A DNA stretch of 64,000 nt from Leptolyngbya subtilissima AS-A7 (GTDB lineage Bacteria > Cyanobacteriota > Cyanobacteriia > Phormidesmidales > Phormidesmidaceae): the NCBI RefSeq assembly GCF_039962255.1, contig NZ_JAMPKY010000006.1:335028-399027 (forward strand), written 5' to 3'. The notes under the pieces were generated by a model. The model was not told the DNA's origin and ran no database searches. It was given only the letters and a program-made list of their open reading frames with translations. The position numbers and the translations under genes were made by a program. Positions 37,467 through 46,934 of the stretch are shown here, one piece after another. Every line of letters starts with the position of its first letter. The stretch's first letter is position 1.

Positions 37467-37793
37467 CTATAGATGCTCTTCGTCGTCGTACTCATCATCC
37501 GCTATCCAAGTGCCGACGGGGCGTAGGACGTCAGGAATCGTCGCATCATCCGTAAATTCCAATACCGTCTCTCGATAGCCCAAATACCCTGACTCTGTGA
37601 AGGTCAACAGCATGCGCCCCAGCGCTGGCCACACGACATCGGCAAATTCCCAATCGTGGTTGAACCCGGCGCGGTCTGCGATCGATCGCAGCGCCCAAAA
37701 ATAGCTGTTGCGCACCACTGAGCCTGACTTTTTATAGGCTGGCACATCCTTCTGATGAATGTAGAGAATGTCTTGGTCGATTCGAGCGCGCAC
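37467..37793 (-). CDS. Hypothetical protein, 108 residues
   Basis: Not recognised. The protein has a basic N-terminal third, aromatic residues in the middle (RNSYFWALRSIADRAGF, WEFADVVWPALGRML) and a very acidic C-terminal end (DDEYDDEEHL). No membrane segment. The only usual start codon is GTG at 37793; the frame stays open for 17 further codons upstream (LIVNSLTVSPIYLW) without another start, so the gene could be slightly longer or the N terminus could have been lost. Confidence 0.5.
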   Translation of the reverse strand: MRARIDQDILYIHQKDVPAYKKSGSVVRNSYFWALRSIADRAGFNHDWEFADVVWPALGRMLLTFTESGYLGYRETVLEFTDDATIPDVLRPVGTWIADDEYDDEEHL

Positions 37794-37925
37794 AGCTAAC
37801 CAGAGGTAGATGGGTGATACGGTAAGGCTATTAACAATAAGTTACAGACGGTTCTGGGTTAAAGACTCATAGGTCAGATTCAGCCCCGATCGCAATGACT
37901 TAACTTCTGGAGCTTGTGCCTTGCC

Positions 37926-38777
37926 ATGTCCGCTGCGGTTTGTCTGCAAAACGTCCACAAAGTCTACAACGGCGTATCCGTCGTTAACGACCTCTCTTTA
38001 AATATCGAAGCCGGAGAAGTTTTTGGTCTACTTGGCCCTAACGGCGCGGGCAAGTCAACCACCATTCGCATGGCCACCACCCTCACCCGCCCCAGCGACG
38101 GCCATGTGGTTGTCGCAGGTTATGACGTCAACCGCCAGCAGCTCGATGTGCGCCGCCAAATTGGCGTAGTGCTGCAACAAACCAGCGTCGATGGCGACCT
38201 CACCGTGTGGGAAAACATGGAGCTGCACGGACGCATGCACCACATCCCTGCTGCCCAGCGCCGCGCCGCCATCGACACCTGGTTGGAGTATGTAGAACTG
38301 GGCGATCGCCGCGACGACAAAGTTAAAACCCTTAGCGGCGGCATGAAGCGACGGCTGCAAATTGCCCGCGCCCTACTCCACAACCCCAAGATTCTCTTTC
38401 TCGACGAGCCCACCGTGGGCCTCGACCCTCAAACCCGCCGTCGCTTGTGGGAAATTATTCGCGGCCTCAACCAGCAGGGCATGACCATGCTGCTCACCAC
38501 CCACTATATGGAAGAAGTCGAGTACCTGTGCGATCGCATCGGCATTCTCGACCAAGGCAAACTGATCGAGCTGGGTACCTTAGACGAGTTTCGCCACCGC
38601 CACGGCGAAGGCATTGTCATGACCCAGCGAGGCGATCGCTGGGACTACCAGTTCTTCCCCACCCTAGATGCCGCCAACGCCCACCTCGACCAGCAGCCCG
38701 ACAAAACGGGCATGATGACCCGCCCCTCCAACCTCGAAGACATCTTTGTAGAGTTAACGGGTCGCAATTTGGATTAA
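37926..38777 (+). CDS. ABC-2 type transporter ATP-binding protein
   Basis: ATPase of 283 residues: Walker A GPNGAGKST, Q-loop VVLQQTSVDGDLT, signature LSGGMKRRLQIARAL, Walker B KILFLDEPTVGLDPQ and H-loop LLTTHYMEEVE. It matches the DrrA/CcmA-like group that exports drugs, lipids or polysaccharide. The C-terminal 70 residues are the usual small extension of this group, ending SNLEDIFVELTGRNLD. The partner permease is normally the next gene, but here a repeat-containing spacer follows and then scpB; the permease must be elsewhere. Start ATG at 37926, four codons inside an alternative start. Confidence 0.9.
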   Translation: MSAAVCLQNVHKVYNGVSVVNDLSLNIEAGEVFGLLGPNGAGKSTTIRMATTLTRPSDGHVVVAGYDVNRQQLDVRRQIGVVLQQTSVDGDLTVWENMELHGRMHHIPAAQRRAAIDTWLEYVELGDRRDDKVKTLSGGMKRRLQIARALLHNPKILFLDEPTVGLDPQTRRRLWEIIRGLNQQGMTMLLTTHYMEEVEYLCDRIGILDQGKLIELGTLDEFRHRHGEGIVMTQRGDRWDYQFFPTLDAANAHLDQQPDKTGMMTRPSNLEDIFVELTGRNLD

Positions 38778-38786
38778 GTCTAGAAC

Positions 38787-38817
38787 GGTGCATTGCTGGC
38801 GCGAATGCACCCTACGA
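38787..38817. repeat. Short palindromic repeat ending in CCTACG
   Basis: GGTGCATT (38787-38794) pairs with AATGCACC (38804-38811), 9-base loop, then CTACG-type tail; it resembles the other CCCTACG repeats. Confidence 0.55.
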
Positions 38818-38880
38818 ACTACAGCCTGCTAGATTGCCTAGACAACCTAAAGTTTTTCATCAGTCAATTTGCAGAACATA

Positions 38881-38997
38881 GGTTTAAACCGATGATCAGC
38901 TAGTCCTTTCCGTGAGGTGAAGGACGACGGAACGTCCTTCTCGACGGGGGTCTGGGGCCAACGAATTGGCCCCAGCGGCAGACCTGGCTTTGCCCCA
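38881..38997 (+). repeat. Dispersed structured repeat, copy 2
   Basis: Begins GGTTTAAACCGATGATC like copy 1. Hairpin A (38919-38926 with 38933-38940, GAAGGACG stem, ACGGAA loop) is identical. Hairpin B (38952-38961 with 38966-38975, CGAA loop) has two C-G pairs where copy 1 has G-C pairs and one extra A-T pair. Bases 38903-38908 can instead pair with 38920-38925, competing with hairpin A. It follows the ABC ATPase gene, in the same orientation as copy 1 to its upstream gene. Confidence 0.75.
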
Positions 38998-39195
38998 AAT
39001 TGTGCGCCGCACTAAACCTGGCGCTGTCAGCTCCATTTTGCAAGGCAAACGCCGTTTACCCCTACGAAATTATCTGTTCTTTAACAGTTCTCTGAATCCC
39101 AAACCCACATTAACCCCCCTCTCTAAATTCCCAAAATCAACCGTTTCCCAAAATCGGCGCTAGGCTTGAGGATGGTTTCAGGGTACTAACAATCT

Positions 39196-39756
39196 ATGCC
39201 TGGTCTAGCCACCACCATTGAAGCGATTTTGTACCTCAAAGGACAGCCCCTCGACATTGCCAAGCTAGCCGAGCTAGCCCGCTGCGATCGCGAAGACGTC
39301 GAAGAAGGGCTGATCGAGCTGATGAACGACTATGCCCACCGCGACGGGGCCTTAGAAATCATTGAAACCGTCGATGGCTACTGCCTTCAGCTCAAAGAGC
39401 GCTATCGGTTTTTAGTGGATTTGCTAATTCCCATCGATCTAGGCGTGGGGGCACTGCGAACACTGGCGGCGATCGCCCTCAAAGGCCCCATCAGCCAAAC
39501 CGACCTCGTCGATCTTCGCGGTTCTGGCGTCTACCAGCACGTGCCAGAACTCGTGGCCCAGGGCTTTGTGCGCAAGCGTCGTCAAGCCGAAGGGCGATCG
39601 TCTTTAGTGCAGGTTACCGACAAGTTTTACCAACATTTTGAAATTGACGCCCTGCCCCAGCTGCGGCCTAAAGGATCAACCGCCGCCTTGCCAGATGCAG
39701 GCTCTGACGATGGCGATGAACCCGAGTTTGAGCCCGAGATCGATGAAGCCTCGTAG
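39196..39756 (+). CDS. scpB: Segregation and condensation protein B
   Basis: Partner of ScpA and SMC in chromosome condensation. 186 residues with two winged-helix domains: the first (ATTIEAILYLKGQPLDIAKL) binds ScpA; the second contains LRTLAAIALKGPISQTDLVD and RGSGVYQHVPELVAQGFV. A short acidic tail follows (DGDEPEFEPEIDEAS). Smc and scpA are not in the window. Start ATG at 39196. Confidence 0.9.
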   Translation: MPGLATTIEAILYLKGQPLDIAKLAELARCDREDVEEGLIELMNDYAHRDGALEIIETVDGYCLQLKERYRFLVDLLIPIDLGVGALRTLAAIALKGPISQTDLVDLRGSGVYQHVPELVAQGFVRKRRQAEGRSSLVQVTDKFYQHFEIDALPQLRPKGSTAALPDAGSDDGDEPEFEPEIDEAS

Positions 39757-40025
39757 CCCTGCTGCCCTGCTTGTGCCATCAAACTATTGTAAAGATAAAA
39801 ATTCGCGGCATCTGCGCGTCAAAGCACCTTATAGCCTGGGTTTGAGTCAAACAGCCTAAGCCCACGCTACTAGAGCGACGCAATATTACACGATTCGTTA
39901 CGCTATCATCGGAAATATTAGTAGGTATAGGCAGGCCAGGGGTTGCCTTTGTTGCATTGGATCCGATCGCCCCGATTTTGGTACTCGCCGTCGCCTACGT
40001 TGTGACCAAAGGTCTTTGAGATTCT

Positions 40026-40394
40026 ATGGTATTTAACCCTGAAGACGCTGAATTCATTAGCATGTCGGCCAATAGCGACCACCCCAATGAGTTGCTTAAA
40101 TATCTTCAGCACCAGTCCCCAGAGGTGCTGACTCGGGTGGCCCAGGCAGTCAGCGGTGAAATCAAGCAGATTATTGCCCACAATGTGCAGGGGTTGGTCG
40201 GTGTGCTGCCAGGAGACGGGTTTAACGTCCAAGTCACCACCGATCGCGAAAATCTAGCCGGGCTGCTCGCCTCCGCCATGATGACGGGCTACTTTCTCCG
40301 CCAGATGGAGCAGCGCATGGAGCTAGAGCACACCGTATCAGGTTCCCTCTTTGGGGCTGACTTCGGCTCTGACGATCTCGACTTTGACGATTAG
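40026..40394 (+). CDS. DUF760 protein
   Basis: A 122-residue cyanobacterial/plastid-type protein with the DUF760 core (VLPGDGFNVQVTTDREN, then LLASAMMTGYFLRQMEQRM). The N-terminal third is a helical region (PEVLTRVAQAVSGEIKQII); the C terminus is acidic (DFGSDDLDFDD). Function unknown; plant relatives are plastid proteins. Start ATG at 40026. The gene ends shortly before the convergent nucleotidyltransferase gene. Confidence 0.85.
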   Translation: MVFNPEDAEFISMSANSDHPNELLKYLQHQSPEVLTRVAQAVSGEIKQIIAHNVQGLVGVLPGDGFNVQVTTDRENLAGLLASAMMTGYFLRQMEQRMELEHTVSGSLFGADFGSDDLDFDD

Positions 40395-40445
40395 GCCGGC
40401 GATTTCTTCGGATAGCTCCGCTAACGTATCTTTTTTTTGCCCTGG

Positions 40446-41270
40446 CTAACCCACCGGAAACGGATACTGCTGAATAGCTTTAGCCAGGTTTTCTGGGGTG
40501 CCAATATCTAGATAGCCGCCCTGGGCAAAAGGCTGGGCCTCTATCCGCAACCCTGATGCCAATGCCACCTGCATAACATCCCCAATGGGAACTTCAGCGT
40601 AGGGTGGCAAAATTGTGAGGTGCTGAGGAATTTGGCTGCCGATCAAAGCCTGCTGGCGATCGCGCACAAACCCGTGCAAAAAGTCTGAGAAGCTGGGCCG
40701 CCAGGCGGCGATCGCCCACATATAGGGCAGATGAGTCAGGCTAGACTTCTCGTAAATGCCCCGCACTACTCCGCTCTCGTCAAAATCGACCACCCCCACC
40801 TTCCCCGGCTGATCGGTGGGAAACAGGCCCAGCACCACATCCGCTGTGCCGCTGTGCAGCCGCTCCAGCAAAACTTGGTAGGCATTCTCCGGCTCAAATA
40901 GAATATCTGGAAAGCCGAGCACCACCGTCGCTCCGCGCAGAAAAGGGTAGGCCTGGTTGAGACTAAAGGGCACCCCAAAAGGCACATGCACGGTCAGATA
41001 GCTCAGGTGCATCCCCAAATCGGCTCCGTCGCCCAAAAAGTTGGGGATATCCCACTTACCGGGTCGCAGAATGAAAAACGCCTGCTCCACCCCGGCCCGC
41101 CGCATTTTTTCCAGCAAATAGTGGCACACCACCTTGGGGCGAGGCCCTGCCTGATTCGTTAGCATGCGAAAACCGATTGGAAACAATTCTTTGCTCATCG
41201 GCAGGGGTGAAATGCGCGTGCCCTGCCCTGCGGCGGGGATTAGACCAATGGTTGGTAGCGACGTAGACAT
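40446..41270 (-). CDS. Sugar-phosphate nucleotidyltransferase (RmlA-like fold)
   Basis: Nucleotidyltransferase of 274 residues, making an NDP-sugar from a sugar phosphate and NTP. The signature is GLIPAAGQGTRISPLPMSKE at the N terminus (G-x-G-T-R-x9-K variant), then GFPDILFEPENAYQVL, which fits the metal-binding Asp region, and GVVDFDESGVVRGIYEK. The sequence is divergent from true RmlA or GalU, so the nucleotide and sugar are unsure. Start at MSTSLPTIG (41270); an earlier in-frame Met is poor. It is divergent from the DUF1400 gene with about 70 bases between. Confidence 0.8.
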   Translation of the reverse strand: MSTSLPTIGLIPAAGQGTRISPLPMSKELFPIGFRMLTNQAGPRPKVVCHYLLEKMRRAGVEQAFFILRPGKWDIPNFLGDGADLGMHLSYLTVHVPFGVPFSLNQAYPFLRGATVVLGFPDILFEPENAYQVLLERLHSGTADVVLGLFPTDQPGKVGVVDFDESGVVRGIYEKSSLTHLPYMWAIAAWRPSFSDFLHGFVRDRQQALIGSQIPQHLTILPPYAEVPIGDVMQVALASGLRIEAQPFAQGGYLDIGTPENLAKAIQQYPFPVG

Positions 41271-41340
41271 CGGCAGAGGGAACCTTGAAGGCAAGTCAAT
41301 CGTCCTTAATTATCCTGGTAGTAGGTGTGGGCTGAGCACT

Positions 41341-41943
41341 ATGCAACAATTCTGGCAGGCCGTTAATCAACTGTCTTCACTGTCCCTAGCGCTAGGGCAG
41401 CGCTTTGGGCAAAGTGCCACTGCGCTGGCTCTAGTGGCGACCTCTATGACCGGGCTGGCCATAACCGCACCTCAAGCCAGTGCGGCAGAAGATATTCAAA
41501 TTACCTACGGGTCACTAGACGCGCCGCCCATTTCGGTCAGCGATTTAGAATCCTTCGCCACTACAGGGATTCCTAGCCGCGACCTACAGCTGCTGCTCAA
41601 TGTGCTCCGCATTGAGGAAGACCAAGCTCGCCAGGCGCTGACCCAGAACGTGCTGGTAGAGGTAGATACCCTGCGAGAAATGTCGGATACCTTTGCCGGG
41701 CAGCTTTTCTGGCGGCTACTGGCCACGACCGTCACTTTTTCTGACAACGACACCCCTGGGTGGGAGCTACTGCGCAGCGCCGTTTTAGATACGGCTGATA
41801 CCGGCCAGCTCACCCTGATCGACGTACTTCGCACCATTGAGGCGACGACGCTACAGGTTGACGGTCGGCGAGTGATGGCGATCGCATCTCAAATTAATCT
41901 CGAAAGAGCAGGTAGCTTAGCATCCATACTGCTGGGCAAGTAG
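41341..41943 (+). CDS. Stand-alone DUF1400 protein, exported
   Basis: A 200-residue protein. A signal peptide (about 1-56) ends at ASAAE, with the hydrophobic stretch ALALVATSMTGLAITAP. The mature part is a DUF1400 domain (ITYGSLDAPPISVSDLESF, then QLLLNVLRIEEDQARQAL and LRTIEATTLQVDGRRVMAI). In cyanobacteria DUF1400 usually precedes an alpha/beta-hydrolase domain; here the protein stops after DUF1400 alone. The in-frame ATG at 41164 lies in the divergent neighbour's coding region, so 41341 is the start. Confidence 0.8.
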   Translation: MQQFWQAVNQLSSLSLALGQRFGQSATALALVATSMTGLAITAPQASAAEDIQITYGSLDAPPISVSDLESFATTGIPSRDLQLLLNVLRIEEDQARQALTQNVLVEVDTLREMSDTFAGQLFWRLLATTVTFSDNDTPGWELLRSAVLDTADTGQLTLIDVLRTIEATTLQVDGRRVMAIASQINLERAGSLASILLGK

Positions 41944-42074
41944 CGGTATTAGGGCTATCACTAGCGATCTTCTCCTGTTTGAGACAGCGGCCTAGGAGGG
42001 TGGAAATGCTGACTGCCCTAGGCCCTTCTCTATGTCCAAAATTGACTCAACTCCTACAGGTTAGGCTAGAGCTG

Positions 42075-42503
42075 CCGGCAATCTCTACGCCAAAAGCTTC
42101 TACGCCTAGACTCAAGCCCAAGCAGAGCTGCTTCGCCATCAGGTCTGGAGCCAGCTTGACCTACCCCATTTAATTGAGGCAATTAAATCCAAGCAGCGCT
42201 AGGGACTTCGCAACCATCTCAGCATACTGATTGGGCATCTATTGAGATGGCACTACTAGCTCCAGGGGCGTAGCCGTGGTTAACTGGCCTGCGCATTCAG
42301 CGGCTAGATACTGCTGACTTGCTCGACGATAACCCCAGCCTCAAACCTTATTTAACTGAAGTTCTTGGTAAAGCCTATCCAAGGGGATTGAACTCGCCTC
42401 TGGTGAAATCCACCTGCCTAGCCGCACTTTCCCTTCCCAGTGCTCCTACAGCTTGGCCGAAATGCTGGGTACCAATTTTTTTCTGGCGAACCCAGTGATC
42501 TAA
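42075..42503 (+). pseudogene. Decayed DUF29 family gene
   Basis: Translated in pieces, this stretch matches a cyanobacterial DUF29 protein from near its N terminus to its end: NLYAKSFYA, TQAQAELLRHQVWSQLDLPH, LRNHLSILIGHLLRW, then LRIQRLDTADLLDDNPSLK and finally LPSRTFPSQCSYSLAEMLG. It is broken by stops at 42107, 42200 and 42257 (the first is a TGG-to-TAG type change), a frameshift near 42277 and another near 42385. No start codon remains. The 3' end with a stop at 42501 is intact. Unknown function family, often multicopy in cyanobacteria. Confidence 0.85.
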
Positions 42504-43187
42504 TCGCTAAGAACAATTAGACCCAACCTACGGAAACACCGTCTTGCTATCGTCACTTTCAAGTGGCCGATGCCCCTATGCCTGGGCAGCAACCGTTACA
42601 TTCCGTTGCATGGATTAGAAAGTTTACGAATGTATAGAAAGATCGCTTGGGGCTTGGTGTCAGCGGCGATTTGGGAAGCACGGGGGTCAAAGCCTAGCCT
42701 CTATTTGGAGGGCGATCGCACTCCTCACCCCTCAAAGCCCGCTCCCAAAGGGGCAAGCCTCCAAATTTAGCCGTCTCTTACCGATCAGAGCCGCTTACAG
42801 ACAGGCGTTTCAGAATGCTTACTGCCCTAGAAGATTTAAGATTCACCTATTTGCTATTGTTCTTAATTAAATAAAGTTAGAACCTAAAATTTAGGCTAAC
42901 GCCTTGGAAGCCTGCAACAGCCCTTTTTAGCGGAAGAGCGGTTTTTCCTTATACTCAGCAGGTTTCGTCTCAACTTTGCGGGGCTATCTATTCTCAGTCC
43001 CCCTTCCCAAGGCCTGGGCGGTATCGTCATAATCCAAACAGCCGAAACACCTTGGGCCGCGTAGGCAACTGCGTAGACCCTATTTGTTGAACAGCCAATC
43101 TAAGTCCAGTGGGTAGAACGTCTATCCAAAAAGATGGCCCCTGGACTTGGGTTTGGCCCTATCCGCCCTAGACGAGTATTTTCCCCT
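42504..43187. other. Gene-poor stretch before chlL
   Basis: About 680 bases following the pseudogene. A short open frame at about 42570-42770 has no coding character. The last 200 bases should hold the chlL promoter; no clear -35/-10 or leader structure was identified. Confidence 0.45.
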
Positions 43188-44069
43188 ATGGATCACCAGA
43201 CATTAAAGCTTTCTGTGTATGGGAAAGGGGGCATTGGTAAGTCCACCACCAGCTGCAACATCTCGGTGGCCCTGGCCAAGCGGGGCCGCAAAGTCTTGCA
43301 GATTGGCTGCGACCCCAAGCACGACAGCACCTTTACCCTGACCGGGTTTCTGATTCCCACCATCATTGATACCCTGCAAGAAAAGGACTTCCACTACGAA
43401 AACGTGTGGGCCGACGATGTGATCTATAAGGGCTACGGCGGCGTGCACTGCGTTGAGGCAGGCGGTCCTCCCGCTGGTGCAGGCTGTGGCGGCTACGTGG
43501 TAGGCGAAACCGTGAAGCTGTTGAAGGAACTCAACGCCTTCGACGAGTACGACGTGATTCTCTTCGATGTGCTGGGTGACGTGGTCTGCGGCGGCTTTGC
43601 GGCCCCGCTCAACTATTCTGACTACTGCCTGATCGTGACTGACAACGGTTTTGACGCGCTGTTTGCCGCCAACCGCATTGCCGCCTCAGTGCGCGAAAAA
43701 GCCCGCACTCACCCCCTGCGCCTAGCAGGGCTGATCGGCAACCGCACCTCAAAGCGCGACCTGATCGATAAGTACATCGAGCACGTGCCCATGCCGGTGC
43801 TGGAGATTTTGCCCCTGATCGAAGACATTCGCATCTCGCGGGTGAAGGGCAAGACGGTGTTTGAAATGGCCGAAACCGACCCCGCGCTAGATCCGGTCTG
43901 TCAGTACTACCTGAACATTGCCGACCAGATCTTGGCCCGTCCCGAAGGCGTAGTGCCTAAGGATGCTGCCGATCGCGAGCTGTTTAGCCTGCTGTCTGAC
44001 TTCTATCTGAATCCGCCTGAGGGTGCACCTCAGCAAGAGAAGGAGGAGATGGATCTGATGATGGTTTAG
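43188..44069 (+). CDS. chlL: Light-independent protochlorophyllide reductase, ATP-binding iron-sulfur subunit
   Basis: The electron donor of dark-operative protochlorophyllide reductase (DPOR), a NifH-like ATPase. The P-loop is [11 protein letters not shown], the two cluster Cys are in [13 protein letters not shown] and [16 protein letters not shown], and switch II follows. Length 293 is normal. The Met at 43188 is the family start; an in-frame ATG 54 bases earlier has no conserved sequence behind it. The C-terminal tail (EEMDLMMV) is variable. It leads the cluster chlL, two DUF5331 genes, chlN. It allows chlorophyll synthesis in the dark. Confidence 0.98.
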   Translation: MDHQTLKLSVYGKGGIGKSTTSCNISVALAKRGRKVLQIGCDPKHDSTFTLTGFLIPTIIDTLQEKDFHYENVWADDVIYKGYGGVHCVEAGGPPAGAGCGGYVVGETVKLLKELNAFDEYDVILFDVLGDVVCGGFAAPLNYSDYCLIVTDNGFDALFAANRIAASVREKARTHPLRLAGLIGNRTSKRDLIDKYIEHVPMPVLEILPLIEDIRISRVKGKTVFEMAETDPALDPVCQYYLNIADQILARPEGVVPKDAADRELFSLLSDFYLNPPEGAPQQEKEEMDLMMV

Positions 44070-44077
44070 ATGCTCTG

Positions 44078-44171
44078 CCCTCACCCCCCAACCCCTCTCC
44101 CAGAGGGCGAGGGGAGCCAAGCTGATTCATTTTCCCTCTTCTTAAGGGAGAGGGCTAGGGTGAGGGCCACA
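44078..44171. repeat. Inverted CCCTCACCCC...GGGTGAGGGC repeat
   Basis: A large imperfect palindrome: CCCTCACC at the left pairs with GGTGAGGG at the right, with smaller paired blocks between (CCTCTCCCAGAGGGCGAGG and CCCTCTTCTTAAGGGAGAGG). This matches a family of repeats common in cyanobacterial spacers. It lies between chlL and the first DUF5331 gene. Confidence 0.75.
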
Positions 44172-44284
44172 CCTATGCTGCAAAAATCCCCCTTGATCAA
44201 GTTCTAATCCTGAGTCGCTGCATTATCATCGGTACGCAGCCGTCTGGCGGCTATCTATAAGCGATTTAGCAAAGAGTCAGGATT

Positions 44285-44632
44285 ATGGCCTTTTTCGAGA
44301 ACTTTACCCAAGTCATTCGCCAAAAGTGGTTAGATTACGTGCAATCTAACCGAGCCTGGTTGACGCTGCAAATGCAGCAGACCTCAGTGCGGACCCCCGA
44401 TGGCGGTCGCCGACCATCCTCCTTTTTGGTGCTGGGGGTGGTGAATGCTCTAGAACCCAAGCTGTCGAACTTGATGGTGCCCTTCTACAAGCTCAACTCT
44501 GACGAGGACGCGCTGGTAGAAGTGCTGGGGCTCAACTTTGACCCCGAGATGGTGTTAGATAACCCTGATCACACCCAAACCATCGAGGCCAACGATGAGC
44601 AACCGCTGTTGCCCGATAGCCCAGATATGTAA
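44285..44632 (+). CDS. DUF5331 protein (first copy)
   Basis: A 115-residue protein with a helical N terminus (FENFTQVIRQKWLDYVQSNRAW), the GRRPSSFLVLGVVNALEPKL core and an acidic C terminus. It belongs to a family found between or near the DPOR genes in cyanobacteria (DUF5331). Function unknown; it may be a DPOR assembly or stability factor, or simply be cotranscribed. Start ATG at 44285. It follows chlL after about 215 bases. Confidence 0.8.
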   Translation: MAFFENFTQVIRQKWLDYVQSNRAWLTLQMQQTSVRTPDGGRRPSSFLVLGVVNALEPKLSNLMVPFYKLNSDEDALVEVLGLNFDPEMVLDNPDHTQTIEANDEQPLLPDSPDM

Positions 44633-44717
44633 GCCCATTCATAGACTCGTACGGTAGCGGTTTTCTGGTTTAATCAATCTCTGGACACGAGGTTGGCGAA
44701 CCCCGCCCGAGGCATCT

Positions 44718-45149
44718 GTGAACAGCAAACAACTGCGGCGATCGCTCAAAATCAAGTGGTTAACCTACTACCGCGACAACCGCGAGTGGATCGACAAATT
44801 GGGTATATGGGTAACAAGTAACGGGCAGCGGCGACCCTCGTCGGGCTTTATCTTGGGAGCATTGGCCACCCTAGAGCCTGACCTGACCAACCTGCTACCC
44901 CTGGTGGTGGATTTAAGCAGCAACCCCGATCGCATTATTTCTGCCCTGGGTTTAGATATCAGCCCGATGAAGGAGCTAGCAGCGCTAGAAAAGGCACACA
45001 AGATGTTGCCCAGTAGCGCTCAGGCCGAGGTTTCTCTAGCTTCAGCCGAGCTATTGACCATCGACGCTCCGCCACCGCTCTCCCCCGCCTACGACGACGA
45101 AGCCTGCTCAGGTGCAGGCGGCAGGGAGGATGATCGACCCAGGCCATAA
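44718..45149 (+). CDS. DUF5331 protein (second copy)
   Basis: Paralogue of the upstream gene: the N terminus has LRRSLKIKWLTYYRDNREW and the core has GQRRPSSGFILGALATLEPDL, aligning with LVLGVVNALEPKL of the first copy. The middle is longer and the C-terminal 45 residues are disordered and acidic/Pro-rich. GTG start at 44718. Two tandem, diverged copies inside the chlL-chlN cluster suggest duplication and specialisation. It ends 28 bases before chlN. Confidence 0.8.
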   Translation: MNSKQLRRSLKIKWLTYYRDNREWIDKLGIWVTSNGQRRPSSGFILGALATLEPDLTNLLPLVVDLSSNPDRIISALGLDISPMKELAALEKAHKMLPSSAQAEVSLASAELLTIDAPPPLSPAYDDEACSGAGGREDDRPRP

Positions 45150-45161
45150 GTCCTTCACTAG

Positions 45162-46613
<1,452 letters not shown>

Positions 46614-46623
46614 CCATATTTGC

Positions 46624-46652
46624 ACGCCAGGGTTCTTCGAGAACCCTGGCGT
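46624..46652 (+). terminator. Strong hairpin after chlN
   Basis: A perfect 13-bp stem (ACGCCAGGGTTCT with its complement), 3-base loop TCG, 10 bases past the chlN stop. There is no U-tract, so it may be an mRNA-stabilising or processing hairpin rather than a true intrinsic terminator. Confidence 0.6.
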
Positions 46653-46718
46653 CTAGAGCAAAGTCTGTAGAGACTATCTAGGGTAGTGATTGCCTAACCT
46701 CAGTCACCGTATCTTGCG

Positions 46719-46934
46719 ATGAATGCTAGTGTGATTGTTGATACTAGCTTCCGCGAATTACGGGGATTCTCTATGGGCTACGTCTCTTGTATGGAAGATG
46801 AGAATGAGCGCAAAGATAATTTTTGGAACTCTGCTGTAAATGAACACAAGAGTCCAAAGTTACCCAAAGGTTCGGCAAAGCAGCAATGGCTAGAAGAAAA
46901 GTTAAAGAGTGCTGAAATAGCTTGGCTAAAATGA
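46719..46934 (+). CDS. Hypothetical protein, 71 residues, first gene of an AT-rich pair
   Basis: Not recognised. The protein is polar and charged: N-terminal VIVDTSFRELRGFSM, a middle with many Glu/Asp/Lys (ENERKDNFWNSAVNEHKS) and a Lys-rich helical tail. No signal or membrane segment. It lies in DNA that is visibly more AT-rich than its neighbours. Its stop overlaps the start of the next gene (ATGA), a classic sign of translational coupling. Confidence 0.55.
   Translation: MNASVIVDTSFRELRGFSMGYVSCMEDENERKDNFWNSAVNEHKSPKLPKGSAKQQWLEEKLKSAEIAWLK

Larger units (their letters stand above)
38778..39195. other. Intergenic region between ABC ATPase and scpB
   Basis: About 420 bases. Holds the palindromic repeat at 38787 and the second copy of the structured repeat. 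The 3' part (39000-39190) shows no structure or gene. Confidence 0.5.

Noticed and set aside
42570..42770. 66-codon frame after the DUF29 pseudogene
   Set aside because: No ribosome site, odd composition, and includes HIP1 and repeat-like sequence.
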